From Pirellulales bacterium (lineage in GTDB: Bacteria > Planctomycetota > Planctomycetia > Pirellulales > JAEUIK01): a stretch of 64,000 nt of DNA. Positions 19,176 to 28,887 of this stretch are shown here, piece by piece; within the stretch, counting starts at the first letter, position 1; each line of letters starts with the position of its first letter. The notes beneath the pieces were generated by a model, which made no database searches, had not been told where the DNA came from, and was given only the letters and a program-made list of their open reading frames with translations. The stretch is taken from positions 1 through 64,000 of the forward strand of contig JAIESQ010000074.1 in assembly GCA_019745975.1 (NCBI GenBank). Reading direction: 5' to 3'. The position numbers were made by a program, and so were the translations under genes.

Positions 19176-20591
19176 ATGATCCTCAAACAGTACTATCTCG
19201 GCTGCCTGGCTCACGCCTCCTATCTGGTTGCCGACGAGCGCACTAAGTCCGCCGCCGTGGTCGATCCGCAGCGCGATATCGAGCAGTACCTGCGCGACGC
19301 CGCGGCGGGGGGCTACACGATTCGGTACGTGTTTCTCACGCATTTTCATGCTGACTTTCTGGCCGGCCATATCGAATTGCGCAACCGCGTCGGCGCGGAG
19401 ATCGTCATGGGAGCGCGGGCCCAGGCGGAGTTTGCGTTCCGGGCGATGAAGGAGGGCAACGTCGTCGATCTAGGCGACGTACGGATCCAGGTGCTGGAAA
19501 CGCCTGGCCACACGCCTGAGGGAATCTCGCTGCTGGTCTTCGACCGCACGCAGAGCGACACCATTCCACATGCCGTGCTGACGGGGGACACGCTTTTCAT
19601 CGGCGACGTGGGGCGCCCCGATCTGTTGGCGTCGATTGGCGTGACGGCCGACGAGCTGGCCGAAATGCTCTACGACTCGCTGCAGGAACTACGCAGCCTG
19701 CCCGATGGCACGCTCGTCTATCCCGCCCACGGGGCGGGTTCGATGTGCGGCAAGAGCTTGAGTCAGGAGACGGTCTCGACGATCGGCGAACAGAAGCGTT
19801 TCAACTACGCCTTGCAGCCGATGAGCCGAGAGGACTTCAAGCGGCTGGTTACCAGCGATCAGCCCGAAGCGCCGGATTACTTCGTCTACGACGCCATCAA
19901 GAACCGGCAGGAACGCACCGACCTCGAAGCGTCGCTGCGAACCTCGCTGCGCGCGCTGGGCGTCGACGACGTCTTGCGGCTCAAGAACCAGGGCGCTCAA
20001 CTCGTCGATGTGCGTGAAGCCACGGATTTCGCAGGAGCTCATCTGGCGGGAGCAATCAACATCGGCCTCCGCGGTAAGTACGCCACCTGGTGCGGATCGA
20101 TCCTTAGCCACGACCAGCCGATCGTCGTGATTGCCGAGCCCGGCAGCGAAGAGGAGGCAGTCATGCGGCTAGGTCGCATTGGCTTCGACAACGTTGCCGG
20201 ATATTTGCGCGACGGCATGGCCGCCTTGGAAGCACGACCCGAGCTAGTGCGCACGATCGCGCGGGTCACGGCTGGCGCCTTGGCCGAACAGCTAGCTGGA
20301 CCGGCCAAACCGTTTGTCCTGGATGTTCGCGCCGAGAAGGAATGGCAGGCCGGACACATCGCCGGCAGTCAGAACATCCCGCTCACCCACGTGCGCGAAC
20401 GCTTGGCCGATGTCCCGCTCGACCGGCCTGTCGTGGTGCACTGCGAGGGTGGGTATCGTTCGGCGATCGCAGTCAGCCTGCTGGCCGCGGCCGGGCGGAC
20501 GAACGTCACTGACCTCGTCGGTGGGATCAAGGCCTGGATCGCGTCGCAATTGCCTATGCAAGTCGAAGCGACCTCGGGTGCGGCGGTTTGA
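19176..20591 (+). CDS. CstB-like persulfide dioxygenase-rhodanese fusion
   Basis: A 471-aa protein. The N-terminal half is a metallo-beta-lactamase fold of the persulfide dioxygenase (ETHE1-like) group, with T-HFHADF (His56, His58, Asp60), ETPGHTPEG, TGDTLFIGDVGRPDL and YPAHGAGSMCG. Two rhodanese modules follow. The first (LVDVREATDFAGAHLAGAIN) lacks a catalytic Cys in its loop (IAEPGSEEEA) and looks degenerate; the second has HCEGGYRS with Cys423. This MBL, pseudo-rhodanese, rhodanese order is that of CstB, which converts persulfide to thiosulfate. Start chosen at 19176; the frame extends 60 bases further without signals. It follows the rhodanese gene by 60 bases and overlaps the next gene by TTGA. 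Confidence 0.9.
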   Translation: MILKQYYLGCLAHASYLVADERTKSAAVVDPQRDIEQYLRDAAAGGYTIRYVFLTHFHADFLAGHIELRNRVGAEIVMGARAQAEFAFRAMKEGNVVDLGDVRIQVLETPGHTPEGISLLVFDRTQSDTIPHAVLTGDTLFIGDVGRPDLLASIGVTADELAEMLYDSLQELRSLPDGTLVYPAHGAGSMCGKSLSQETVSTIGEQKRFNYALQPMSREDFKRLVTSDQPEAPDYFVYDAIKNRQERTDLEASLRTSLRALGVDDVLRLKNQGAQLVDVREATDFAGAHLAGAINIGLRGKYATWCGSILSHDQPIVVIAEPGSEEEAVMRLGRIGFDNVAGYLRDGMAALEARPELVRTIARVTAGALAEQLAGPAKPFVLDVRAEKEWQAGHIAGSQNIPLTHVRERLADVPLDRPVVVHCEGGYRSAIAVSLLAAAGRTNVTDLVGGIKAWIASQLPMQVEATSGAAV

Positions 20592-21463
20592 GCAGCTTCA
20601 CGCTTGAAGATTTACGATCAGAAGGATCGCCGGTGTTGTTGCTCCTCACGGTGATGTTCGGTGCGCTGGTGGGGTTCTCCCTCGGGCTGACGGGGGGTGG
20701 CGGAGCCATCTTCGCGGTCCCCCTCTTGGTGTATGGACTGGGCGTGGACGCGCGTGAAGCAGTCGGTGTCTCGCTGCTAACGGTGGGGGCTACCGCGCTG
20801 GTGGGTTTTGGCCAACGAGCGCGCGCCGGTTTGGTGGAGTTTCCCACCGGATTGTTGTTTGCCGTGGCCGGGATGATCGGAGCGCCCGTGGGAGCCCTGC
20901 TGGCCGATCGAATTCCCGACGCTGTGCTGCTGGGGGCGTTTGCCTTGCTGATGCTTGTCATCGCGGCGCGCATGTGGCTCAAGGCGGCCGACTCCACCGC
21001 AGCGCTGCCCATTCTCACGCGCGAAGCCACGCTCGAGGCCGATGCGGGGCCGACCTGTCGCCGCGATCCGGCGGGCAAGCTCCACTTGACCTCGCGGTGC
21101 GCGATGCTGCTCGGCGCCACGGGCCTAGGGGCGGGAGTGCTATCCGGAATGTTCGGCGTGGGAGGTGGTTTCATCATCGTGCCGGCGCTCGTCGTGTTTA
21201 GCGGCATGGGTATCCAACGAGCCATTGGAACTTCGCTGTTGGTGATCACCTTGATCAGCGCGTCGGGCAGCGCAAGTCACTTGCTGGCGGGCAAGGACTT
21301 GACCTTGTCGACTGCAGGCTTGTTCACTGTGGGGAGCCTGGCGGGGTTGTTCGCCGGAACGGGACTCGCGCAACGGCTGGCCGGGCCAACGCTGCAACAA
21401 GTCTTCGCCGTGGCCATTGTTGTGGTGGCGGTGTTCGTTCTGCTTCGCACGCTCTGGCAGTGA
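20588..21463 (+). CDS. TauE/SafE-family sulfite/anion exporter
   Basis: A 291-aa integral membrane protein with about eight hydrophobic helices in two repeats, each opening with a Gly-rich signature (GFSLGLTGGGGAIFAVPLL and GVLSGMFGVGGGFIIVPAL). TauE/SafE proteins move sulfite, thiosulfate or other small sulfur anions; in this operon it would remove the products of persulfide oxidation. The start is given as TTG at 20588, overlapping the upstream TGA; a GTG or ATG some 15-22 codons later is possible. The downstream gene begins at its stop codon. Confidence 0.9.
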   Translation: MSSFTLEDLRSEGSPVLLLLTVMFGALVGFSLGLTGGGGAIFAVPLLVYGLGVDAREAVGVSLLTVGATALVGFGQRARAGLVEFPTGLLFAVAGMIGAPVGALLADRIPDAVLLGAFALLMLVIAARMWLKAADSTAALPILTREATLEADAGPTCRRDPAGKLHLTSRCAMLLGATGLGAGVLSGMFGVGGGFIIVPALVVFSGMGIQRAIGTSLLVITLISASGSASHLLAGKDLTLSTAGLFTVGSLAGLFAGTGLAQRLAGPTLQQVFAVAIVVVAVFVLLRTLWQ

Positions 21464-21471
21464 GGAACCTC

Positions 21472-22014
21472 ATGCGCACGTGGATTTGGCTGACGACTGG
21501 ACTGTTGACTGCGCTCGTCGGCGGGATCGGCGGAGAAGAAGCCCGCTTCCATTTCCCGCAGGTCGCCGCTTACGGCCTCGTGGCTGAGGTTCCTGGCGCC
21601 GCGGAGCCACCGCGGCGCGGGGCCAAAATCGTGTTCGACGTTGTTTCGGACGGCAAGCCCGAGGAACTGAATAAAGGGCTCGAGAGCGTGGCCCGCTACT
21701 TGAATCTCAACGCCACGTCGGGCTTCGAGCCGACGGACGTGAAACTGGCTGTTGTCTTGCATGGCCCCGCCACGCGGGCGGCGCTTAATGATACCGCTTA
21801 CACGCGCGCGACGGGCGCCGCGAAGAACCCCAACTTGGCGTTAGTCTGGGCGCTCAAGGAGTGCGGTGTGGAGGTATTTGTCTGCGGTCAGTCGCTGGCC
21901 CGCAACAGGTTTGCTCGGTCCGAGGTGGCTAGTGACGTCGTGGTCGCGGTCTCAGCAATGACCGTCAATGTGAACAAACAACAGGATCGCTATGCCTACC
22001 TGGCAATCCACTGA
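21472..22014 (+). CDS. DsrE/DsrF-like exported sulfur-relay protein
   Basis: A 180-aa protein starting at ATG 21472 with GAGG upstream; a GTG at 21460 overlapping the previous stop is the alternative. The N-terminus MRTWIWLTTGLLTALVGG is a signal peptide or anchor. The rest fits the DsrE-like fold (AKIVFDVVSDG, LAVVLHGPATRAAL, ALKECGVEVFVCGQSLARN) with Cys131 and Cys138. The second lies in the usual VCGQSL position of the periplasmic DsrE-like group. A sulfur-carrier role between SQR and rhodaneses is likely from context. Confidence 0.85.
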   Translation: MRTWIWLTTGLLTALVGGIGGEEARFHFPQVAAYGLVAEVPGAAEPPRRGAKIVFDVVSDGKPEELNKGLESVARYLNLNATSGFEPTDVKLAVVLHGPATRAALNDTAYTRATGAAKNPNLALVWALKECGVEVFVCGQSLARNRFARSEVASDVVVAVSAMTVNVNKQQDRYAYLAIH

Positions 22015-22175
22015 CCGTAGCTGCCCGAGGTACAGGTCGTGCGCACGTGATCGCCGTGGTAGCGCTCGACGTTGATCGAGGTATTCGCCCAGTTTGCGTC
22101 GTCGGTTCCTGAAGCATGACCCGGCGTCGGCCGGTCGGAAGCACGACTTGCCCTTGCAATGTGAAAGACCGATTC

Positions 22176-23378
22176 ATGACGACGTCCACGCCCAAGGATC
22201 ACTATCAAATCTTGATTGTGGGGGGCGGCACGGCCGGCATCACGGTGGCCGCCCAGTTGCGGCGCCGACTCAAGACCTACGATCTGGCGATCGTGGAGCC
22301 CTCCACAAAGCACTACTACCAGCCGCTCTGGACGCTCGTGGGTGCAGGCGTCTTCCCCAAGGAGCTCAGTGAACGCGACGAGGCCGCGTTCATTCCCGAG
22401 GGCGCCGCCTGGATTCGCGAGCGGGTCGCCGAGTTTCATCCCGAGTCGAACTTCATCGTCACGCACCAGGGGCGACGTATCGGTTACGACTTTCTGGTGG
22501 TGGCGCTCGGCATTCAGATCGACTGGGGCAAGATTCCCGGTTTGCAGGAAGGGATCGGGCGCCAGCAAATCTGCAGCAACTACGCGTACCACCAGGTCGA
22601 CTACACCTGGGAATGCGTCCGCAAGTTCCGCGGCGGCACGGCACTGTTCACGATGCCCAACACGGCCGTCAAGTGCGGTGGTGCTCCACAAAAGATCATG
22701 TATCTGGCCGATGATGCGTTTCGCCGCCAGGGCGTGCGCGGGCAATCGCAGGTGATCTTCGCGTCGGCCCAAGGAACGCTCTTTGCTGTCGAACGCTATC
22801 GTAAGACCCTGGAGAAAGTTGCCCAGCGGAAGGGAATCGATGTACGGCTTAAACACAACCTCGTCGAACTGCGCCTCGAGCAGAAGGAGGCGGTGTTCGA
22901 GCACGTCGAATCGCGCGAGCGGACGACGATCCCCTTTGACATGATCCACGTGACGCCGCCGATGAGCGCGCCGGACGTCATCAAGGCCAGCCCTCTGGCC
23001 AACGAGGCGGGCTGGGTGGCCGTCGACAAGTACACGCTGCAACATCCCAAGTTTCCCAACGTGTTTCCGATCGGCGACTGCAGCGGCTTGCCAACTTCCA
23101 AGACCGGCGCGGCGATTCGCAAGCAAGCGCCGGTGCTGGTCGCGAACTTGTTGGCGGCGATCGACGGCCAGCCGCTGACCGCCAGATACGACGGCTACAC
23201 GTCTTGCCCGATCGTTACGGGGTACGGGAAACTCGTATTGGCCGAATTCGATTACGAGGGAACGCCACACGAGACGTTCCCCTTCAATCAGTCGAAGGAG
23301 CGCCTGTCGATGTACCTGCTCAAGGCCTACGCGCTGCCGCGCCTGTATTGGCACGGCATGCTAAGGGGCAGGGCTTGA
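22176..23378 (+). CDS. sqr: Sulfide:quinone oxidoreductase, type II-like
   Basis: A 400-aa flavoprotein. The FAD-binding motif ILIVGGGTAGITVAAQL is at residues ~12-28. The redox-active cysteines appear as KCGGAPQK (Cys167) and YTSCPIVTGY (Cys344); their spacing and the PNTAVKCGGAPQKIMYL context match the type II (mitochondrial SQOR-like) group. A further Cys133 is present. The C-terminus (LLKAYALPRLYWHGML) is amphipathic, consistent with monotopic membrane attachment. It oxidises sulfide, passes electrons to quinone and gives persulfide to the upstream rhodanese/dioxygenase. The ATG at 22176 was preferred over an earlier start at 22116, which adds an unconserved 20 residues. Confidence 0.95.
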   Translation: MTTSTPKDHYQILIVGGGTAGITVAAQLRRRLKTYDLAIVEPSTKHYYQPLWTLVGAGVFPKELSERDEAAFIPEGAAWIRERVAEFHPESNFIVTHQGRRIGYDFLVVALGIQIDWGKIPGLQEGIGRQQICSNYAYHQVDYTWECVRKFRGGTALFTMPNTAVKCGGAPQKIMYLADDAFRRQGVRGQSQVIFASAQGTLFAVERYRKTLEKVAQRKGIDVRLKHNLVELRLEQKEAVFEHVESRERTTIPFDMIHVTPPMSAPDVIKASPLANEAGWVAVDKYTLQHPKFPNVFPIGDCSGLPTSKTGAAIRKQAPVLVANLLAAIDGQPLTARYDGYTSCPIVTGYGKLVLAEFDYEGTPHETFPFNQSKERLSMYLLKAYALPRLYWHGMLRGRA

Positions 23379-23642
23379 ACGATCGGCCAGTGTCTCGGCG
23401 CGAAGTGATCGGATTGCAACCGCTCTCGCAATTCAACTTCCACTGCGCGCTGGCGACGCAGAATAGCCCGCATTTCTCACCAGCCATCTGCTACGCGGAG
23501 CCCAAGTCCTTGGATGGCGGCGTCGCCGGGTGCGTCTCGGTCCTCAACGTATGAGCCAATACGCTTCCGGTCGATCCACACCCTGCTTCTTGCCATCCAA
23601 GCACTTAACTCCGCTCGCGACGAAGTTGGTGAGAAATGCGCC

Positions 23643-25079
23643 CTAGCTAGCGGCGCTGGGTGGCGCGGGCACGGCCGAACGTGTCTCCACGTCGGCATCC
23701 GCTGGCTCGGCCACACGTTCGTTGTCCGGCGAGAATTGCCGGTTGAAGATGTCCGGATCGAACGCGTCGACCGGCGTGAAATCACCCGATTCTTCTACCG
23801 GACCAAGCAACTCGTCCGCATTGGACGGCGGGTCGATGAGATAGGGGTCGTTTTCGAGATCTGCTTCGATTTCCGCGACAAGGTCGTCCTCGACGCTCGT
23901 TTCGTCCTTCGCGCGACTGCCCTGGGCCGACTCCTGGTCGATCAGCTCCCGTACCCATGGCAGTGAAGGCGCCGCGCGAGTGCCGTGGGTGGGTCGTGAC
24001 GAATCGCTTGCCGAACGCGAAATCGAGTCGGGTGATCGGACGGGTTTTCGCCCCAATGGCAGATTAACCGATGTTGTCGTTACCTCGTCGGGCTTCGCAC
24101 TGTGTGTCGCGACGGTCGCAGGGCGCTGCTCCGGCGCGCCACTGGCGCGCCGCACCCAATGCGAAAGCTGACGAAAGGCTGTTTCGTTGCGGTCAAGGGG
24201 GGCCGCTTTGAGACCACCGTGCGGCTCCGTCGCCTTTTTTAATAACAGGCTCTCGCTTGACTTGGCGCGATCGACGTACGCCAGGGTCTCCTCTAAGTTG
24301 CGGAGCGTGATTCTTCGTGGCACTTGCCCATGACGATCGAGTCGAACCAGTCGCGGGCGATTGTCCGCCATGGCCCCATGGCAAGCAGCCGTGGCGCAGC
24401 GATTCACGAGCATCGGTTGAATGTACGTCTTGAAATCGAGCGTCACGCCAGCCGAGAGCCCGCGCACGAGTAACTCCAAATCGGTGTTGCTCGGCGATGG
24501 GCTGGTACGATTCGAAGTGGCAGGCGAGTGCTCGTGGGCCTTCACGGCAATTGGCGCGGTTACATCGGATTGCACTTGGGTGGGCGAGGAAGGGGTCGGA
24601 CGCTTCATGGCCCACTCAAGGCGGCGCCGTACGACCGGCAATTCTGGCAGTTGCGGTTCGAGCCGCGTGGCTGCGGCGAGTTCGAGTTCAGCCTGCTGGT
24701 ATAGTCGGTGCTGCAAGCACCACTTTGCCAGGTCGAGATGACTCGAGCCCTGGTTCGGCGGTAATCGCTTGCGCCGCAACCCGTACGCATCGTTGAGGTC
24801 GTTGCAAATGGCGTCGACATCGGCGGCCGGAATCCGCACATGTCCCCCCGTCACATGCACTCGATAGAATTCCTTGCCCGGCGTGACCTCGCCAGTGAAT
24901 ACTCGACCGTCGCGCAGCAACAGCGCGCGATCACGCTCGTCAGAATCGGCCGCGGCCGCCAGCGCCGGCCAGGCGTCAATAGCCGACGGTCGGTCTGGCG
25001 GCTCGGTAGCGTGCAACGTCGCTACGCAAAGCGCCAAGGCACTGCCGGCGGCCGTCACTATGGTAAAGCGAAGTAACAT
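23643..25079 (-). CDS. Secreted protein with C-x4-CH motif
   Basis: A 478-aa exported protein (signal peptide to about residue 25, ATLHA-TE). It has an N-terminal segment mentioning a solvent-exposed beta region (LLRDGRVFTGEVTPG), a TPR-like helical stretch (AKWCLQHRLYQQAELELAAATRLEPQ), then near residue 230 the segment FKTYIQPMLVNRCATAACHGAM. CATAACH resembles a haem c-binding motif but has four residues between the cysteines. The C-terminal 170 residues are low complexity and acidic. Planctomycetes carry many PSCyt-like exported proteins with such motifs; function unknown. Confidence 0.75.
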   Translation of the reverse strand: MLLRFTIVTAAGSALALCVATLHATEPPDRPSAIDAWPALAAAADSDERDRALLLRDGRVFTGEVTPGKEFYRVHVTGGHVRIPAADVDAICNDLNDAYGLRRKRLPPNQGSSHLDLAKWCLQHRLYQQAELELAAATRLEPQLPELPVVRRRLEWAMKRPTPSSPTQVQSDVTAPIAVKAHEHSPATSNRTSPSPSNTDLELLVRGLSAGVTLDFKTYIQPMLVNRCATAACHGAMADNRPRLVRLDRHGQVPRRITLRNLEETLAYVDRAKSSESLLLKKATEPHGGLKAAPLDRNETAFRQLSHWVRRASGAPEQRPATVATHSAKPDEVTTTSVNLPLGRKPVRSPDSISRSASDSSRPTHGTRAAPSLPWVRELIDQESAQGSRAKDETSVEDDLVAEIEADLENDPYLIDPPSNADELLGPVEESGDFTPVDAFDPDIFNRQFSPDNERVAEPADADVETRSAVPAPPSAAS

Positions 25080-25258
25080 TCGGGCGGGAGAGTATCGACG
25101 AGTAGCCTAGGGGGTCAAGTACAGCTCGCGATGCGGCAAGCCAGGTAAACTGCGCGGGAAGGACATTGATTTCCAATGGCTTAGCTTGCCGATCGGCTCC
25201 ATTCGCGGGAGACGGTGGCAGGTTGCGGCACAGCCTAACGGCTCCTACCATCCAGCCC

Positions 25259-27337
25259 ATGCATGCGAGGCTCAATCCGGCCCAGCTTGAGGCCGTCACG
25301 ACGATTTCTGGCCCCCTCCTGGTGCTGGCGGGGGCAGGCACCGGCAAGACTAGCGTCGTCACGCATCGCATTGCCGAGTTGGCACGACGCGGCGTTCGGC
25401 CCGATCATATCCTCGCGGTCACGTTCACCAACAAAGCGGCGGCCGAGATGCAGCAGCGCGCGGCGACCCTCTTAGGCCGCCAATTGCCCGAGCGCCCACA
25501 CATTTCGACGTTTCACTCGCTCTGTGTCCGCGTGCTGCGGCGGAATGCTCGCGTGCTGGGGCTGCCGGTTCAATTCGCCATCTACGATCGTGCCGATCAG
25601 GAGACGATCGCTCGGCGGGTGCTCCGCGAACTGCGCGTGCCAGGCGAGCACTTGCGGCCCAGCGACCTTCTCAGTCAGATCGGCCGTTGGAAGACGCTCG
25701 GTTTGCTGCCTGATCGCGCCGCCGAAGTCGCCGGGACCGACAAAGACCACCTCGCGGCGAGCGGGTATCGTCGCTACCAGGGTGCGCTGCGAGCCGCCGG
25801 GGCCGTCGATTTTGACGACTTGCTTTTGCTTACCCAGGGTCTTTTGACGCAGCAGGCCGACGTTCGCCGCCGCGAAGCAGCTCTCTACACCCACGTATTG
25901 ATCGACGAGTATCAGGACACGAACCAGCCGCAATATCAAATCGTCAAAGCGCTCGTCGCCGGACATCGCAACCTCTGTGTCGTCGGAGACGACGACCAGT
26001 CGATCTACGGCTGGCGCGGCGCGGAAGTGAGCCACATCCTTGGATTTCGCCGTGACTGGCCCGACGCGAAGGTCGTGCGGCTCGAACAGAACTACCGCTC
26101 CACCGCCCCGATCCTCGAGCTGGCGAACCGCCTGATCCGCTTCAATCGCCAGCGGCACGACAAGGTGCTGCGTAGCGATCAGCCGGGCGAGCCGCCGCGG
26201 ATCGTCAAGGCCCCGGACGAAGTCGCCGAGGCGGAGAGCGTGGTGGCCGAGATTCGCGAGCGCTTGCAGGCTCCTGGTTCCGAGCCGCGCGACTTCGCCA
26301 TCTTGTTTCGCACGAACGAGCAGCCGCGGCCCTTCGAAACCGAGCTGCGCCGACAACAAGTCCCGTACATTGTTGTTGGCGGCATGAGCTTCTTTGATCG
26401 CAAGGAAGTGCGCGATGTGTTCGCGTATCTGCGGTTGCTCGTCGAGCCACGCGACGATCAAGCGCTACTGCGGATCGTCAACACGCCGCCGCGCGGCCTG
26501 GGGCCGACGCTGACCGCCAAGTTGATGAGCCGCGCCGTCGAGGCCGGCAAGCCACTCTGGGAGATTCTGCGCGATCCAAGTCAACGCGGGCCCGTCCCTG
26601 CCGCGGCCGCGGCTGGCATCCGGGACTTCGTCGCCAACGTCACGACGGCGACGCAGCAGCTCAAGACGGACCGGCTCCACGACGTCGCTCGTAATCTGAT
26701 CCAGCACATTCGTTACCGCGACGAGCTTGTGCGAGTTTATCCCGACCCGAACGAGCTCCTGGCGCGCAGCAATGCGGTCGACGAAGTGCTCAATGCGCTG
26801 GCCAACTACGAGCGCCGAGCGAAGCGCCCCACACTCACGGGCTTTCTCGATGACATGCTCCTTTCCGAGCGCGACGAAGACCCCGCCGAGGCGGCGCGTC
26901 GCCGCAACGCGGTGACTCTCCTCACCCTGCATAGCGCCAAGGGCCTCGAGTTTCGCGAAGTGTATCTGGTAGGCCTTGAAGACGGATTGTTGCCGCATCA
27001 CCGCGCGATCGAAGCTGACGGCTCCGCGATCGACGAAGAGCGGCGCCTCTGTTATGTAGGAGTTACCAGGGCTCGTGAGCGGCTCACCGTTTCGTTCGCC
27101 GCTGCTCGCATGAAATGGGGTAAAAGCCGCCCCACGAAACCCAGCCGCTTTCTGCACGAGCTGAGCGGCCAGGCCGTCAATCCGCGCGCGACAAAGTCGC
27201 TCGCTAGCGAGCCAAGGCCGGTTCGCCAGGGTATTCGCGCGGCACGTCCTGCAAGCGCGATCGGCCGCCCGCGCACGGTTGGCCCGACGGGGACGCATCC
27301 CAGGCCGAAAGGGCGTCGCCGCCCCAACGCACGGTAG
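25259..27337 (+). CDS. UvrD/Rep-family ATP-dependent DNA helicase
   Basis: A 692-aa superfamily 1 helicase. All core motifs can be read: GAGTGKTS (I), AVTFTNKAAAEM (Ia), LIDEYQDTNQPQY (II), VVGDDDQSIYGWRG (III), LEQNYRST (IV), TLHSAKGLEFREVYLVGLEDG (V) and RRLCYVGVTRARERL (VI). The length and motif style are those of Rep/PcrA. The C-terminal 60 residues are basic and low complexity. The ATG at 25259 (MHARLNPAQLEAV) places the Q-motif at its normal distance from the start; a longer frame adds 31 unrelated residues. It acts in repair or replication restart and is followed by the SbcD/SbcC-like pair. Confidence 0.95.
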   Translation: MHARLNPAQLEAVTTISGPLLVLAGAGTGKTSVVTHRIAELARRGVRPDHILAVTFTNKAAAEMQQRAATLLGRQLPERPHISTFHSLCVRVLRRNARVLGLPVQFAIYDRADQETIARRVLRELRVPGEHLRPSDLLSQIGRWKTLGLLPDRAAEVAGTDKDHLAASGYRRYQGALRAAGAVDFDDLLLLTQGLLTQQADVRRREAALYTHVLIDEYQDTNQPQYQIVKALVAGHRNLCVVGDDDQSIYGWRGAEVSHILGFRRDWPDAKVVRLEQNYRSTAPILELANRLIRFNRQRHDKVLRSDQPGEPPRIVKAPDEVAEAESVVAEIRERLQAPGSEPRDFAILFRTNEQPRPFETELRRQQVPYIVVGGMSFFDRKEVRDVFAYLRLLVEPRDDQALLRIVNTPPRGLGPTLTAKLMSRAVEAGKPLWEILRDPSQRGPVPAAAAAGIRDFVANVTTATQQLKTDRLHDVARNLIQHIRYRDELVRVYPDPNELLARSNAVDEVLNALANYERRAKRPTLTGFLDDMLLSERDEDPAEAARRRNAVTLLTLHSAKGLEFREVYLVGLEDGLLPHHRAIEADGSAIDEERRLCYVGVTRARERLTVSFAAARMKWGKSRPTKPSRFLHELSGQAVNPRATKSLASEPRPVRQGIRAARPASAIGRPRTVGPTGTHPRPKGRRRPNAR

Positions 27338-27582
27338 CACGGTCGCCGTTGCTTCGAGCAGCCGGAGCTTGCGGCTGTCGGCATACGCGGTGTCGAGCCC
27401 AAGAGAACCTCAAACCTCCGTGGCCAAAATCGGCCAAAGCCAGTAAACTTCGGCCACATCGGTAGTTGCTGGCCCGACCGAGCAAGGGTCGCCTCTTCGA
27501 GCGCGGTTCGCGCCCGGCAGGTTGCCGAACTTGCCGACGCTTGATCAGGTTTCATACGCCTGCCTAAATCAGGAAGCTGACC

Positions 27583-28887
27583 GTGTCGGATCGAGCCTTT
27601 CGCTTCCTCGTCGCCAGCGATTTGCACCTCGAACAGCCTGTCGTCGGCCTGGCCGATCCGCCCAGTCATTTACGCGAATTGATGATCGAGGCTCCCTATC
27701 TGGCTGCCGAACGCGTCTTCGAAACGGCCTTGAGCGAAGACGTCGACTTTCTGCTATTGGCTGGCGACGTCGTCAACCCCTGGGCGTCGGGGCCACGTGG
27801 CCCGGCCTTTCTTGTCGAGCAGTTTCGTCGCCTGGCAGCCCGCGACGTGCAGGTGTTTTGGGCTGCGAGCGCCTTGGATCGTACTCAAGAGTGGCCGGTG
27901 AGAATCGAACTACCGGGCAATGTAACCTTGTTCCCTCCTGAGGCGCCGCTCACTCGCTGGGCACAACGCGGCGAAGCTCGGTTGGCTCGCGTCGTTGGAG
28001 TTTGCACCAATGGGTCGTCGCGGCCGCGAGCTGACGACTTCGCAGTTGACGAAAATGTCTTTTCGATCGCCGTCGTGCACGGGCACTTCGAGGCCCACCA
28101 ATTAGCTCAAAGCTCGATCAATTTCTGGGCGCTGGGCGGGTCGCATCTGCGAAAGGTCCTGCTGGAAGGCATTCCGGTGGTGCTCTATCCCGGTTCGGTT
28201 CAGGGCCGTATTCCCTGCGAAGTCGGCGCGCACGGTTGCACCCTGGTCGAGGTCGCGCCACGACCTGTCGCCGATGATGAGCGCCGCCCACCACGCTACG
28301 ACATCCGCCTGCGCACAATCCAAACCGATGTCTTGCAGTGGCGAGACATCGAGCTGCGGGCAGAGCACTTGACGTCGCACGCTCAATTACAAGACGCCTT
28401 GGTGACACAGCTCGCCGCACTGCACGATACGGCGCGAGACACCGATCTCATTGTGCACGTGAACGTGCTTGCCGACTTGCAGCTTATCGCTGAATGGCGA
28501 CCATTTGCACCGACTCTTTTGGAACACGCTCGGCACGTGCTCGGGCATCGCTCGCCCACATGTTGGACGGCTTCGATCAGCTTTCGTGCGGCGCCGGACG
28601 ACTTCCGATGGGACGAAGACACGCTGCTCGGCGACGTGCTGCGCGAACTGCAACAGTACAAGGACGATGCGTCGTTGGCGGTTGAGTTGTCGGCGTACGC
28701 CACCCAGCGGCAGTTGGCCGGAACTCTCGGCGCACAGCTCGCGTTTCTTGATAACGACGCCCGCTCAGCCGTGCTGGCAGATGCCGCGGCTTTGGCCATC
28801 GACTTGCTCGGGCCGGGTGAGGCCGATCGCCAGACCGCCGCTACGGCGCCGGCGTCCATGCAAGCGAGTGGAAGGGGGACGTCGTGA
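27583..28887 (+). CDS. SbcD/YhaO-like metallophosphoesterase
   Basis: A 434-aa protein starting at GTG, AGGAAG upstream. The first metal motifs are clear: FLVASDLHLE and LLLAGDVVNP. The usual GNHD motif is not present: the corresponding place reads VFWAASALDRTQEW. A later histidine pair, VVHGHFE, is present. The C-terminal ~200 residues resemble the capping/partner-binding region of SbcD/YhaO-type exonucleases. Its stop overlaps the GTG of the large ATPase (GTGA), so the two form a DNA end-processing complex in all likelihood. Loss of the GNHD histidine could mean an altered activity. Confidence 0.85.
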   Translation: MSDRAFRFLVASDLHLEQPVVGLADPPSHLRELMIEAPYLAAERVFETALSEDVDFLLLAGDVVNPWASGPRGPAFLVEQFRRLAARDVQVFWAASALDRTQEWPVRIELPGNVTLFPPEAPLTRWAQRGEARLARVVGVCTNGSSRPRADDFAVDENVFSIAVVHGHFEAHQLAQSSINFWALGGSHLRKVLLEGIPVVLYPGSVQGRIPCEVGAHGCTLVEVAPRPVADDERRPPRYDIRLRTIQTDVLQWRDIELRAEHLTSHAQLQDALVTQLAALHDTARDTDLIVHVNVLADLQLIAEWRPFAPTLLEHARHVLGHRSPTCWTASISFRAAPDDFRWDEDTLLGDVLRELQQYKDDASLAVELSAYATQRQLAGTLGAQLAFLDNDARSAVLADAAALAIDLLGPGEADRQTAATAPASMQASGRGTS

